A stretch of 41,982 nucleotides of DNA from Fibrobacter sp. (lineage in GTDB: Bacteria; Fibrobacterota; Fibrobacteria; Fibrobacterales; Fibrobacteraceae), in contig JAKSID010000023.1 in assembly GCA_024399035.1 (NCBI GenBank), forward strand, positions 1 to 41,982, given 5' to 3'. The notes under the pieces were generated by a model. It did not search any database. It saw only the letters and a program-made list of their open reading frames with translations, and was not told the DNA's origin. Below, in pieces: positions 25,156-33,035 of the stretch. Every line of letters begins with the position of its first letter. The stretch's first letter is position 1. Made by a program: the position numbers and the translations under genes.

Positions 25156-26532
25156 ATGATTAATCTTATTCTTTGTGGTGGTAACGGTACTCGCCTTTGG
25201 CCTGTAAGTCGTTCTTTGATGCCCAAGCAGTTCGCACCCCTTTTCGACGGACAGTCCCTGTTCCGCAAGACCGTGGTGACAAACTCTGCTGTTTGCGAAT
25301 CTCAGTTTATCGTGTCCAATGCCGACCAGTTCTTCCTTGCAAAGGACCAGTTGGAAACTGAAGGTAAGCATGGTGGTAAGTTCCTGCTGGAACCGGTGGG
25401 CCGCAACACTGCTCCCGCAATTGCTCTTGCATGCTTGACTCTGGATCCTGAAGAAATTGTTCTGGTTTCTCCGTCTGACCACGTGATCCGCAAGAAGGAC
25501 GAATACAAGAAGGTTCTGCTCCGCGCCCAGGAACTTGCCAAGGAAGGAAATCTGGTGACCTTCGGTATTACTCCCACTAGTCCCGAAACTGGTTACGGCT
25601 ACATCGAAGCAGATGGCGAGAACGTAAAGCGCTTTGTGGAAAAACCGGACCGCGCTACTGCTGAAAAGTATCTGCTGGCTGGCAACTTCTACTGGAACTC
25701 TGGCATCTTCTGCTTCAAGGCAAAGACCTTCCTGGACGAATTGCAGCAGCATTCTCCCGACATTCTGGAAGCTTCCAAGAAGGCTCTTGAAAACACCGCC
25801 ATCGAAGCTGGCGAACCGATCCGCGTTGCCATGGACGACATGAAGGCTATTCCTTCTAACTCCATTGACTACGCTGTGATGGAAAAGTCCAGCAAGGTGA
25901 AGGTTGTGCCCAGCGATATCGGTTGGAGCGACTTGGGCTCCTTCGATAGCCTTTATGGTGAATATCCCCACGACGAAAACGGCAACAACGTGAACCCTCG
26001 CCACATTGCAGTGGGCTCCAAGAACTCCTTGGTCATGGGTTCCCAGCGTGCAATCGCTACCATCGACCTGGATAAGATGCTGATCGTCGATACTCCTGAT
26101 GCTCTTCTCGTTGCTCCGCTTAGCAGCAGCCAGAAGGTGAAGCAGGTTGTGGAAGAACTTAAGGTTCGTGGTTCTGACTTGATCAGCGTTCCGCAGACTG
26201 TGAATCGCCCCTGGGGTACCTACTCCGTGCTGGAATCCACTGACCGCTACAAGATGAAGCGTATCGTGGTGAAGCCGGGTAAGCGCCTTTCTTTGCAGAA
26301 GCATTTGCATCGCTCTGAACATTGGGTCGTTGTAAGCGGTACCGCTACCGTGACCGTGGGCGATCGCTTGTTCTATGTGCGCTCCAACGAATCTACCTAC
26401 ATTCCTGTGGGCACCGCACACCGCCTGCAGAACGAAGGTAAGCTTCCGCTGGTGATCGTCGAAGTCCAGGTGGGTGAATACACCGGCGAAGACGACATCA
26501 TCCGCATGGAAGACGACTTCCACCGTAACTAA
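25156..26532 (+). CDS. manC: mannose-1-phosphate guanylyltransferase (ManC type)
   Basis: A 458-residue protein. The N-terminal nucleotidyltransferase shows LCGGNGTRLWPVSR, then LLEPVGRNTAPAI, FGITPTSPETGYGYI and FVEKPDRATAE. The C-terminal cupin starts at NRPWGTYSVLE and contains the metal-site segment LSLQKHLHRSEHWVVVSG and YIPVGTAHRLQN, as in bifunctional mannose-1-phosphate guanylyltransferase / mannose-6-phosphate isomerase. It makes GDP-mannose, a precursor for mannose, fucose or related residues in the polymer. The start ATG 25156 has AGGAG five bases upstream; the frame is open to GTG 25138 inside the previous gene, which I reject. It is the last gene of the operon, followed by a terminator. 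Confidence 0.95.
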   Translation: MINLILCGGNGTRLWPVSRSLMPKQFAPLFDGQSLFRKTVVTNSAVCESQFIVSNADQFFLAKDQLETEGKHGGKFLLEPVGRNTAPAIALACLTLDPEEIVLVSPSDHVIRKKDEYKKVLLRAQELAKEGNLVTFGITPTSPETGYGYIEADGENVKRFVEKPDRATAEKYLLAGNFYWNSGIFCFKAKTFLDELQQHSPDILEASKKALENTAIEAGEPIRVAMDDMKAIPSNSIDYAVMEKSSKVKVVPSDIGWSDLGSFDSLYGEYPHDENGNNVNPRHIAVGSKNSLVMGSQRAIATIDLDKMLIVDTPDALLVAPLSSSQKVKQVVEELKVRGSDLISVPQTVNRPWGTYSVLESTDRYKMKRIVVKPGKRLSLQKHLHRSEHWVVVSGTATVTVGDRLFYVRSNESTYIPVGTAHRLQNEGKLPLVIVEVQVGEYTGEDDIIRMEDDFHRN

Positions 26533-26538
26533 TAGGTA

Positions 26539-26554
26539 CGGCGTTTCGACGCCG
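26539..26554. other. hairpin with TTCG tetraloop
   Basis: CGGCGT and ACGCCG pair exactly around TTCG, 6 bp after the manC stop. It has no T run, so it is more likely a 3'-end stabilising hairpin than a terminator. Confidence 0.5.
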
Positions 26555-26592
26555 CTTGTTACGTTTCGGCGCGACGAATCTACAGAAAAAGA

Positions 26593-26617
26593 CCTCGGTT
26601 TCAACCGAGGCCTTTTT
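26593..26617. terminator. bidirectional terminator after manC
   Basis: CCTCGGT (26593-26599) pairs with ACCGAGG (26604-26610). The flanks are AAAAAGA and CCTTTTTC, so it can act on both strands between the convergent manC and pheS. Confidence 0.88.
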
Positions 26618-26650
26618 CATATTGATTTTCGCGAGTCTTTGCCTCTGTGA

Positions 26651-26685
26651 ACAACAAGCCCCTGATATTAATCAGGGACGGTTGT
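26651..26685. other. nested hairpin between manC and pheS
   Basis: CCCTGAT (26660-26666) pairs with ATCAGGG (26671-26677) around ATTA. An outer helix ACAAC (26651-26655) with GTTGT (26681-26685) encloses it. There is no T run. It could be a 3'-end structure of the pheS mRNA or a small RNA element. Confidence 0.4.
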
Positions 26686-26739
26686 GAGAGCGAGAGCCTA
26701 ACACAGGATCATCTCTTGAATTTAGCTTGAGCGGTCTTG

Positions 26740-27762
26740 TTAGAACTGATCCAGGAAGCGCTGGTCGTTGCCGGTGAGCAAACCAATTTCCGGAATAGCA
26801 TGGCGGAGCATGGCGATACGGTCCAGACCGAAGCCGAATGCGAAACCAGTATATTTTTCACCATCGATACCGCAGTTCTTGAACACGTTGGGGTCCACGG
26901 AGCCGCAGCCGCCGATTTCCATCCAGCCGGTGCCCTTGCAACGACGGCAACCTTCACCGCCGCAGAACACGCAGCTCACGTCCATTTCAGCGGAAGGTTC
27001 CGTGAAGGGGAAGAAGCTGGGGCGGAAACGGGTCTTGACGCCTTCACCGAAGAGCTTGTTCATGAACACCTGGAGGACGCCCTTCAGGTCTGCAAAGGAA
27101 ATGTTTTCGTCTACCACCAGACCTTCGCACTGCTGGAACATGGGGGCGTGGGTAGCATCGTTATCGACGCGGAATACGTGACCCGGAGCGATCATGCGGA
27201 AAGGCGGCTTGTGGGTTTCCATGTAATGGATCTGGGTACCGCTGGTGTGGGTACGGAGCATCACCTTGTCGTCCACGTAGAAGGTGTCCTGCATGTCGCG
27301 GGACGGGTGGTCGGGAGGAGTGTTCAATGCTTCGAAGTTGTACCAGTCGGTTTCGATGTCGCGACCGAAGTCTACTTCAAAGCCCATCTGGCTGAAGAAG
27401 TCGATGATTTCTTCGCGAACGTCGTACAGCGGGTGGGTAGAGCCTGCGCCGATGCCAGCACCGGGGAGGGAGGTATCCACATTGCCACTTTCCAGCTTCT
27501 TCTGGAGGGCAGCCTGGTTTGCGGTCTCGATAGCCTTTTCGATCTTTTCGGAGACTGCGACTTTAAGTTCGTTGACGAGCTTGCCGAATGCCGGACGTTC
27601 TTCGGCGAGAAGAGAACCCATCTGCTTCATCAGGTCGGTAACCAGACCTTTTTTGCCCAGGAACTTCACGCGGAGGTTGTTTACGGCTTCTTGACTGATG
27701 AGGTCCGTTTGAGCAAGTTCTGCTTCAAAGGCCTGCTTAACTTTATTAATAGCTTCACTCAT
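26740..27762 (-). CDS. pheS: phenylalanine--tRNA ligase alpha subunit
   Basis: A 340-residue class II aminoacyl-tRNA synthetase subunit. The N-terminal coiled coil (about residues 1-90) contacts tRNA. The catalytic core shows HPLYDVREEIIDFF (motif 1 area), LLRTHTSGTQIHYME-like motif 2 context, and GFGFGLDRIAMLRHAIP as motif 3. It also contains a cysteine cluster CVFCGGEGCRRCKGTG, an insertion found in a subset of bacterial PheS that may bind zinc. The start ATG 27762 is preferred over the TTG at 27774. pheT is not adjacent, so the two subunits are encoded apart. It is monocistronic on the minus strand. Confidence 0.95.
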   Translation of the reverse strand: MSEAINKVKQAFEAELAQTDLISQEAVNNLRVKFLGKKGLVTDLMKQMGSLLAEERPAFGKLVNELKVAVSEKIEKAIETANQAALQKKLESGNVDTSLPGAGIGAGSTHPLYDVREEIIDFFSQMGFEVDFGRDIETDWYNFEALNTPPDHPSRDMQDTFYVDDKVMLRTHTSGTQIHYMETHKPPFRMIAPGHVFRVDNDATHAPMFQQCEGLVVDENISFADLKGVLQVFMNKLFGEGVKTRFRPSFFPFTEPSAEMDVSCVFCGGEGCRRCKGTGWMEIGGCGSVDPNVFKNCGIDGEKYTGFAFGFGLDRIAMLRHAIPEIGLLTGNDQRFLDQF

Positions 27763-27827
27763 AATGCGCTGCAAGATAGCAATTTTTGGACGGCCTGCGA
27801 TGAAAACGCCGCAGTTTTGTCCGGTAT

Positions 27828-29174
27828 TTAGTTGGTGCCCAGGATATGCATAATGACTGGGCGGTTCTTTCCGTTCTCGGTCTTGTGGATGGTTAGCTTG
27901 CCTGTGGAGTCGTAGCCGAACTGTTCGCCAACACGCTCTCCATTTACATAGGTCAGGGAATCTTTTAGCACGCCATTCCTATACCAATTGCGCCAGATGC
28001 CGTGACGCTTGGAAGGACCAAAAAATTGTTGTTTTTCCCAGAATCCTTCACTGGCCAATCGTGTGTAAACAACGGTGTCGCCATTATCCTTCTTTATGGT
28101 GTCGGGGTAGAAGCTGCGACTTACCTTCAGATGACCGTCCCAGTCTTCCTCGAATCGAAGGTCGTGACCTTCCTTGAAGTACCACAAGGTGCCCATGGGA
28201 TGTCTGCCTTTGCTTAAGGTCCTGACGCTAGTCGTTTCTGCGCAAACGATGTGCTTTATGGAATTGTCGCTTTGGACTCTGCCGCATACACCATAATCCG
28301 TTCGTTCTGTCGTCCAGAATCCGATTATGCATGAGGGGTCGCCAGCGTTATTACAAGATGTTGGAATGCTGCTTTTGACGATAAGCTCGCCTTCTGGAGA
28401 AAACCATTGCCATACTCCTGTGCGATCGTTGAGATGGTCCCAGAATTCTATTTTTTGCACTTGGCCGTTGGCATAGTAAAAGGTTCTCTTTCCATCCAGT
28501 TTGGTTCGGCCCTCTTCTGTAGTCCAGTTTTCTTTTAACCGGATTTTCTTGCCGTCACTATAATACTCAAGTCGTGTGCCGTGCATCGACCCGTTCTTGC
28601 AGCTATACTCGCTTTCAAGAAATCCGTGGTTGTCGAATTTCTTGTAGTAGCCGGATTCTGAAGTCCTGAAACAGGAATTTTCTTCTGCGATAGTCCCGTC
28701 AGGATTCCATTTTTTCCATATGCCTACGGAATCACCGTTGTCGTTGTAATGTTCTTCAAAGGCAAGCTTGTCATCGAGGTACCAGCCTTTCCAGTCACCT
28801 ACGGGTTGGTCGTCTTTGTAATAACGGACGGCCTGCTTTTTGCGGCTGTTGACTGTTCCTGCGTAATAGCTTGTCCAAGTTCCACTACGTTTGCCCTGTT
28901 TATACTCACCGACGGTAGATAAATCGCCGTAGCCGTCCCAGCGCTTGAATTCGCCGTGGGGCACGCTGTCCTTGTAGGGGATTTCGTACTCCTTGATGCC
29001 GTCGGTGTACCACTCGTTTCGCTTTAGGATCGTGCCGTCGGGATAAATCCAGAAGGATGTCTTTTTTGCGCCGTTGGCGTGTTCAGCCACCACATGCTCC
29101 ACTGCACGTTCAATGGTGCAGCCTTGCAAAATCATAAAAAGGCTGAAAATCGGGGCAAAAAGGATTCGTTTCAT
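27828..29174 (-). CDS. MORN/YwqK-like repeat lipoprotein
   Basis: A 448-residue lipoprotein (signal MKRILFAPIFSLFMI, lipobox LQGC). The mature part is a long run of MORN-type repeats of about 23-30 residues built on YxDGxxxxxxxxxxGxxxGxWxxW, such as GKRSGTWTSYYAG, DNGDSVGIWKKWNPDG, NDRTGVWQWFSPEG and SKRHGIWRNWYRNG. Such repeats form extended beta-hairpin sheets and occur in YwqK-like proteins. They probably bind surfaces, membranes or partner proteins, but no specific function can be assigned. Two Cys in a late insert (SCNNAGDPSC) could bond. The start ATG 29174 fits the signal peptide; the TTG at 29183 does not add anything. It is divergent from the membrane gene at 29214, with 39 bp between starts. 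Confidence 0.8.
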   Translation of the reverse strand: MKRILFAPIFSLFMILQGCTIERAVEHVVAEHANGAKKTSFWIYPDGTILKRNEWYTDGIKEYEIPYKDSVPHGEFKRWDGYGDLSTVGEYKQGKRSGTWTSYYAGTVNSRKKQAVRYYKDDQPVGDWKGWYLDDKLAFEEHYNDNGDSVGIWKKWNPDGTIAEENSCFRTSESGYYKKFDNHGFLESEYSCKNGSMHGTRLEYYSDGKKIRLKENWTTEEGRTKLDGKRTFYYANGQVQKIEFWDHLNDRTGVWQWFSPEGELIVKSSIPTSCNNAGDPSCIIGFWTTERTDYGVCGRVQSDNSIKHIVCAETTSVRTLSKGRHPMGTLWYFKEGHDLRFEEDWDGHLKVSRSFYPDTIKKDNGDTVVYTRLASEGFWEKQQFFGPSKRHGIWRNWYRNGVLKDSLTYVNGERVGEQFGYDSTGKLTIHKTENGKNRPVIMHILGTN

Positions 29175-29213
29175 ATCTATCAAAGTAGAAAAAAGGTATT
29201 TTGATTTTTGTAA

Positions 29214-30011
29214 ATGGATCAGAAAAATAAATCTCTAGCTGATACCTTAAACTCCAGGATTAAAACGCCCTGGGTGTGGTTGGTGCTTGCCATAACGGTG
29301 GGCCTTACCATTCTTTTTTATTTTTCCCAGAAGCCTCAGATTGTCATGTACTCCAGGTACATGAAAAACTTGTCTGACTACCAGCTCCAGGAATCCTACA
29401 CCATGCGTGCCATGGATCGCATTCGAACGGGCTTTGGCGGTGATACGGTCTTGATTCAGGCCCAGACCATGACCCTTCGAGAAATGGCGGTGTCTTTTTC
29501 CAAGGAAATGGATGAAATCAGCGCTCTTGGGGTGCAGGCTCCGTCCCATAGTTCCGTGCAACGTTTTGAAAAAGAAGTGCTGAGCAAGGTGGCCGGCATG
29601 CGCCGCTACGCCTCCACTCGAGCAGCCTGGTTTAACGACTACAACAAGCTGGACCAGCAAATCTTGAATATGTCGCCCTCGGTTCAGTCTAAGTTGCGAC
29701 TTAAGCTGGATTCCGCCCGGGCAGGTCTCCTTGTGTTCCTTATGGCGGACGATGCAGAAATTGTTGCCATGCCGGATTCTTTGAAAACGGAATTTACGGT
29801 CTTGTTCCGAGCCAACGAGGAACTGGCTATGGCGTGGACCCGACTGAGTAGTGATATGGCGATGATGTACAGCGAAGATTTGATTCAATTCTTCCGCTCC
29901 GCCAACCAAAATGAAATTTCCTTGAAGTCGAAGATTCCCATGGCGTTCTATTTCTTGAGCCTTGTTCTTTTACTTTCTACATTCTTCTTTGTGTTCCGTT
30001 CTCGACAGTAG
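29214..30011 (+). CDS. two-helix membrane protein with periplasmic helical domain, unknown
   Basis: A 265-residue protein with a transmembrane helix near residues 19-37 and another near 242-260. Between them lie about 200 mostly helical residues rich in Met, Gln and Ser, which would be periplasmic. The layout resembles the four-helix sensor modules of chemoreceptors and histidine kinases, but no HAMP, kinase or signalling output domain follows. The short N- and C-terminal tails are cytosolic. It lies 7 bp upstream of another membrane protein gene, so the two products may interact. I recognise no named family. Confidence 0.75.
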   Translation: MDQKNKSLADTLNSRIKTPWVWLVLAITVGLTILFYFSQKPQIVMYSRYMKNLSDYQLQESYTMRAMDRIRTGFGGDTVLIQAQTMTLREMAVSFSKEMDEISALGVQAPSHSSVQRFEKEVLSKVAGMRRYASTRAAWFNDYNKLDQQILNMSPSVQSKLRLKLDSARAGLLVFLMADDAEIVAMPDSLKTEFTVLFRANEELAMAWTRLSSDMAMMYSEDLIQFFRSANQNEISLKSKIPMAFYFLSLVLLLSTFFFVFRSRQ

Positions 30012-30018
30012 GTTCCGA

Positions 30019-30537
30019 GTGTCTTTTTTCTCTACAAGAAAACAGTTCTATTTGAATTTTTCTTTTCTGTTCCTCTTCTTGGGAGGTTGGCTGTTTTCCT
30101 ACATCCAGCCGGTTCTTAAAGGATTGCTTCAGGAAGACCACCTGTTTTACGGAACGGTGACACACGCCTCGATTCCTAGTGTCTTTGGCGGGACCAACGT
30201 TCCTTTCTTTGACAAGACCATGTTCCGCATCAATGGTGACGACGAGGTTACTTTCTACCTCTACGCTTCCCAGGAAATGATGGATGACATGTCGGACTGG
30301 TTCAGCTTTGCCGCAAGGAACGCCGGCGACGTACCTTTGGAAATTGGCGCTGCTCGTGTTGATGACAATAAGTTTGTAGTGCATTCCTTAGCCTCTACCG
30401 ACGGCGAGGCGGATTTTGATGATCTGGTGATGGATTACCAGGTTTATTATGGATTTGTCTTTCTCGCCGCCGTGATTGTGCTGTGGCTTTTGGCGTTGGT
30501 CTTTTTAATTTGTTGGCTTGTTAAAAAGCGTCGTTAA
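30019..30537 (+). CDS. two-helix membrane protein, unknown
   Basis: A 172-residue protein starting at GTG 30019 (MSFFSTRKQFYLNFSF) with an AGG six bases upstream. The frame is also open from 29962 inside the previous gene, but that start would overlap it by 50 bp and has no ribosome site. A helix near residues 12-30 and another near 140-165 enclose about 110 residues, predicted periplasmic, with acidic and aromatic patches (YGTVTHASIPSVFGG, SQEMMDDMSDWF). The C-terminus is the basic tail VKKRR. Topology mirrors the preceding gene, so a two-component membrane complex is conceivable. No family recognised. Confidence 0.65.
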   Translation: MSFFSTRKQFYLNFSFLFLFLGGWLFSYIQPVLKGLLQEDHLFYGTVTHASIPSVFGGTNVPFFDKTMFRINGDDEVTFYLYASQEMMDDMSDWFSFAARNAGDVPLEIGAARVDDNKFVVHSLASTDGEADFDDLVMDYQVYYGFVFLAAVIVLWLLALVFLICWLVKKRR

Positions 30538-30551
30538 AAAAAACGTCGGTG

Positions 30552-30577
30552 AAAAGTATCGGTAAAAAGTATCGGTA
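30552..30577. repeat. exact 13-bp tandem duplication before the hydrolase gene
   Basis: AAAAGTATCGGTA occurs twice in direct tandem and fills the space just before the ATG at 30581. A degenerate relative (aaacgtcggtg) precedes it and a weaker one (aaaaagcgtcgtt) overlaps the stop of the upstream gene. Confidence 0.75.
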
Positions 30578-30580
30578 TTT

Positions 30581-31300
30581 ATGAATAAAGTAATTGTATT
30601 TGTGCTGTTGGCAATGGCCGTTGCCTTTGCAGGGGAGAACTTTTCTCAGCTGAAGGTTGTTTCTCAACATCCGCGCCTTGATGGTAATGCCGGCGTGTGG
30701 TGGAGCCAGAACAAAAAAGACCCTGTGACCGTATGGTTCCACGGGGGTATGACTAGCAATAACTGCGAAAAGGGGCTGGTCGCTGGCAGTGATTTTTTTG
30801 AAATGGTTCCTGCGCAGACGGTTGTCAGTGCATCTGCTTGCGGTAGTAACCATTGGGTGACCCGCGCCGCCATCGAGTGGGTTGACGCCGCTCTGGATAC
30901 GATTGCTGCCCGCCGCGGTGCGCCTGTGGACACTGTGAACCTGGTGGGTATTTCTGACGGTGGCCTGGGTGTGCTTTCTTACGCCTCCTGGGGAAAGCGT
31001 CCCCAAATGAATCGCCTTTTGATGAGCGCTTATGGCCCGTCCCTGGGTCGTGCTCAGGATGTTGCCGCCCAGCTCGCTCCCCGAAAGGGCCGTTGGCTGT
31101 TCCTTCAGGGTGGGGCGGATCGCCTTTACCCTGCTGCAGAAACTACCGCCTGGGACTCCGAATTCTGCAAAAATATTGGAACCGAGTGCGACATGAAGTT
31201 CGATTCGGCGGGCGAGCACGACTGGAGTTATTGGCAAAAACATCGTAAAAACTGGATTTTGGAGTTTTTTTCGGCTAAACCCTTGACAAAAACGCGATAA
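30581..31300 (+). CDS. secreted alpha/beta hydrolase
   Basis: A 239-residue protein with signal peptide (MNKVIVFVLLAMAVAFAG, cleavage after AFA). Mature landmarks fit an alpha/beta hydrolase: WFHGGMTSNNC as the oxyanion-hole strand, GISDGGLGVL as nucleophile elbow (Ser in G-x-S-x-G), GGADRLYP with the acidic residue, and GEHDWSYW with the His. The set S-D-H is therefore complete. Relatives include secreted esterases, feruloyl-esterase-like and depolymerase-like enzymes; the substrate is not clear. In a Fibrobacter-like organism a plant-cell-wall ester is possible, but this is inference. There is no ribosome site; the start is preceded by 13-bp tandem repeats. The end of the gene overlaps the -35 box of the tRNA promoter. 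Confidence 0.8.
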   Translation: MNKVIVFVLLAMAVAFAGENFSQLKVVSQHPRLDGNAGVWWSQNKKDPVTVWFHGGMTSNNCEKGLVAGSDFFEMVPAQTVVSASACGSNHWVTRAAIEWVDAALDTIAARRGAPVDTVNLVGISDGGLGVLSYASWGKRPQMNRLLMSAYGPSLGRAQDVAAQLAPRKGRWLFLQGGADRLYPAAETTAWDSEFCKNIGTECDMKFDSAGEHDWSYWQKHRKNWILEFFSAKPLTKTR

Positions 31301-31313
31301 ATTTCAAAATTTG
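31283..31313 (+). promoter_or_regulatory. tRNA-Leu promoter inside the hydrolase 3' end
   Basis: A perfect TTGACA (31283-31288) lies in the last codons of the hydrolase gene. AAATTTGG-like sequence follows at the -10/-7 position (about 31306-31313), placing the start roughly 8-10 nt before the tRNA. Confidence 0.5.
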
Positions 31314-31326
31314 GCTTCACGAACAT

Positions 31327-31410
31327 GCGGATGTGGCGGAACTGGTAGACGCGCTAGATTCAGGTTCTAGTAATCGCAAGGTTGTGGAGGTTCAAGTCCT
31401 CTCATCCGCA
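31327..31410 (+). tRNA. tRNA-Leu (CAG)
   Basis: An 84-nt class II tRNA. The acceptor GCGGATG (31327-31333) pairs with CATCCGC (31403-31409), and A31410 is the discriminator. The anticodon stem CTAGA/TCTAG holds the loop TTCAGGT with anticodon CAG at 31361-31363. The long variable arm (TAATCGCAAGGTTG region) and GGTTCAAGTCC T-arm identify tRNA-Leu. The 3' CCA is not encoded. It is followed directly by a strong terminator. Confidence 0.97.
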
Positions 31411-31418
31411 CTGAAAAA

Positions 31419-31446
31419 CCTCGTCAAGAAATTGACGAGGTTTTTT
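31419..31446 (+). terminator. terminator of the tRNA-Leu unit
   Basis: CCTCGTCAA (31419-31427) pairs exactly with TTGACGAGG (31432-31440) around a GAAA tetraloop, followed by six T. Confidence 0.95.
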
Positions 31447-31450
31447 GTTT

Positions 31451-31471
31451 TGTCATCCCGGCGAAGGCCGG
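31451..31471. repeat. second copy of the TGTCATCCCGGC element
   Basis: The first 12 bases equal those at 186-197. Here CCGGC (31458-31462) pairs with GCCGG (31467-31471) around GAAG. As at the left end, it is next to a terminator. Confidence 0.5.
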
Positions 31472-31496
31472 CTGCAACACGCTTTGAATCTTTTTC

Positions 31497-31504
31497 TAGT
31501 TTTT
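31497..31504 (+). promoter_or_regulatory. -7-like box TAGTTTTT of the acetyltransferase gene
   Basis: The box ends 5 nt before ATG 31510, supporting that start and a leaderless mRNA. Confidence 0.35.
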
Positions 31505-31509
31505 CCCAT

Positions 31510-32112
31510 ATGAATACTGCAGACTCCTTTGAAGACGAATTCACCCAGGCTTTTGCCACGGAAACCCTCAAGGGCGACCGTGTGACTCTTGTTGGCCTGC
31601 GAGAAAAGGATTCCGAAGGCGAGCCCGGCCCCATGTGTGCGGGCTCCATCCTAGTGTTGGTGCAGGATTCCGAGGATTTTTTGGCAGAACACTTGCCTTG
31701 GGTCCGCGGCACAAGCGAAGCGGATATTGCCAAGCGTATACGCAGCTGGGTCTTTGCGGAACAGTATGGCCAAGGCGGTTGCTGGGGAATTTTTGAAAAC
31801 GGCGCATTAGCAGGCTTCATTATGCTGGAAGCCAACGTCAAAAATCATTCCGCGAACCTAAGTTATTGGCTGTCAAAGAGATGCACGGGTCGAGGCCTTG
31901 CGACGGAGGCTTTGCAGCTGCTTTCCCGCTTCTCTTTTGAGGTCCTGCACCTTAATCGCCTGGAACTTTCCGCCAGTGTACACAACGAGAAAAGTGCCGC
32001 TGTCGCCCTCCGCTGCGGCTTTCGCGAAGAAGGCATAAGTCGCGATTTTGAGCGAATAAACGGCATTTTTGTGGATCACCGCCGTTTTTCCAAACTGGCT
32101 CGTGACGTTTAG
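31510..32112 (+). CDS. GNAT acetyltransferase (RimJ/RimL-like)
   Basis: A 200-residue acetyltransferase. The core has SANLSYWLSKRCTGRGLATEA (acetyl-CoA binding, with the R-G-x-G/A element), LELSASVHNEKSAAVALRCGF (the N-x-x-S-x-x-V-x-x-x-x-G-F motif of RimJ/RimL and SpeG relatives) and an RDFERINGIFVDHRRF end. Members acetylate protein N-termini, polyamines or antibiotics; the substrate here is unknown. The open frame begins at 31333 inside the tRNA, where it reads as the well-known spurious MAELVDALDSGSS peptide, so I start at ATG 31510. A TAGTTTTT box lies 5 nt before that ATG and no ribosome site is seen. A hairpin with T run follows the stop. Confidence 0.88.
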   Translation: MNTADSFEDEFTQAFATETLKGDRVTLVGLREKDSEGEPGPMCAGSILVLVQDSEDFLAEHLPWVRGTSEADIAKRIRSWVFAEQYGQGGCWGIFENGALAGFIMLEANVKNHSANLSYWLSKRCTGRGLATEALQLLSRFSFEVLHLNRLELSASVHNEKSAAVALRCGFREEGISRDFERINGIFVDHRRFSKLARDV

Positions 32113-32114
32113 AT

Positions 32115-32146
32115 TCGTTTACTTGAGTAAACGATAATGCTTTTTT
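32115..32146 (+). terminator. terminator after the acetyltransferase gene
   Basis: TCGTTTAC (32115-32122) pairs with GTAAACGA (32127-32134) around TTGA, followed by a T-rich stretch after six bases. Confidence 0.65.
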
Positions 32147-32174
32147 ATTTTGGCAAATTGAACCCCAATCCTTC

Positions 32175-32182
32175 TATCTTTA
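32175..32182 (+). promoter_or_regulatory. -7-like box TATCTTTA of the TIGR02147 gene
   Basis: The box ends 4 nt before ATG 32187. A TTTG lies 22 nt upstream of it (32149-32152). Confidence 0.45.
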
Positions 32183-32186
32183 TAGC

Positions 32187-33035
32187 ATGGTTAATGAAGA
32201 TGTGAGAAAATTGGTTGAACCTGATGTACTGCAGTACACGAATTACCGCGTGTACCTCAGGGACTACTACGAATACAAAAAGAAGACGGTCGCCGCCTTC
32301 AGTTTGCGATTCTTTGCCGAAAAGGCCGGGCTGTCTAGTCACGCCCATCTTAAGCTTGCAATTGATGGCAAGCGCAATATTACTAAGAATACCGTGACCA
32401 AGTTGATCCATGGATTGGGTCTCGAAAACCAGCGCGCCGCTTATTTTGAAAGCCTTGTGTTTTTTAACCAGGCTACTACCGACGAAGACAAGAAGATTTA
32501 TTACGCTCAGCTGGTCAAGGCTAGCCCCCGCTCCAAGCTCCACAAGATGGACAAGGCCCAGCTCCGCATTTTCAAGGAATGGCACCACTCTGCAATTCTC
32601 GAGATGGTTGGCCTCAAGGACTTCCGTCCTATTCCCGAACAGATTTCTAAGCGCCTCCGTGGCCTTATTACCCCCGCCCAGGCAACAGAGTCCCTGAACC
32701 TGCTGCTTGAATTGGGCCTCTTGGTAAAGACTGCCAATGGTTACCGCCAGAGCAATCCCCTGATCACTACCGACGACGAAGTCCAGGATATTATGGTCAA
32801 GATGTACCATAACCAGATGCTGGCCCTTTCCGTTCGTATGTTGAACGACCTTCCTGGTGACGAAAGGGATGTTTCTGCCCTGACTTTTGGAATTAAGCGC
32901 TCAGATTTCCCTAATTTGAAAAAACACCTACAACTAATGCGAAAAGAACTACTAGATTTCTCTGCAAAAGCTGGAGAAGCTGAAGACGTTGTGCAAATCA
33001 ACTTGCAGCTGTTCCCTCTTACCCGAGGAGTGTGA
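32187..33035 (+). CDS. TIGR02147-family protein (Fibrobacter-type paralogue)
   Basis: A 282-residue cytosolic protein of the TIGR02147 family, which is expanded in Fibrobacter. The typical opening YTNYRVYLRDYYEYKKKT is followed by SLRFFAEKAGLSSHAHLKLAI, a helix-turn-helix-like segment, then YFESLVFFNQA, the middle IPEQISKRLRGLITPAQATESLNLL region and the C-terminal VRMLNDLPGDERDVSALTFGI. A transcription-regulator role is suspected because of the helix-turn-helix-like part and the usual linkage to secreted or lipoprotein genes, but it has not been shown to my knowledge. Its TGA overlaps the ATG of the lipoprotein gene (TGATG), so the pair is translated together. A TATCTTTA box ends 4 nt before the start. 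Confidence 0.9.
   Translation: MVNEDVRKLVEPDVLQYTNYRVYLRDYYEYKKKTVAAFSLRFFAEKAGLSSHAHLKLAIDGKRNITKNTVTKLIHGLGLENQRAAYFESLVFFNQATTDEDKKIYYAQLVKASPRSKLHKMDKAQLRIFKEWHHSAILEMVGLKDFRPIPEQISKRLRGLITPAQATESLNLLLELGLLVKTANGYRQSNPLITTDDEVQDIMVKMYHNQMLALSVRMLNDLPGDERDVSALTFGIKRSDFPNLKKHLQLMRKELLDFSAKAGEAEDVVQINLQLFPLTRGV

Noticed and set aside
31333..31509. N-terminal extension of the acetyltransferase frame starting MAELVDALDSGSS
   Set aside because: It is the translation of the tRNA-Leu gene and its terminator, a well-known artefact; the real start is ATG 31510.
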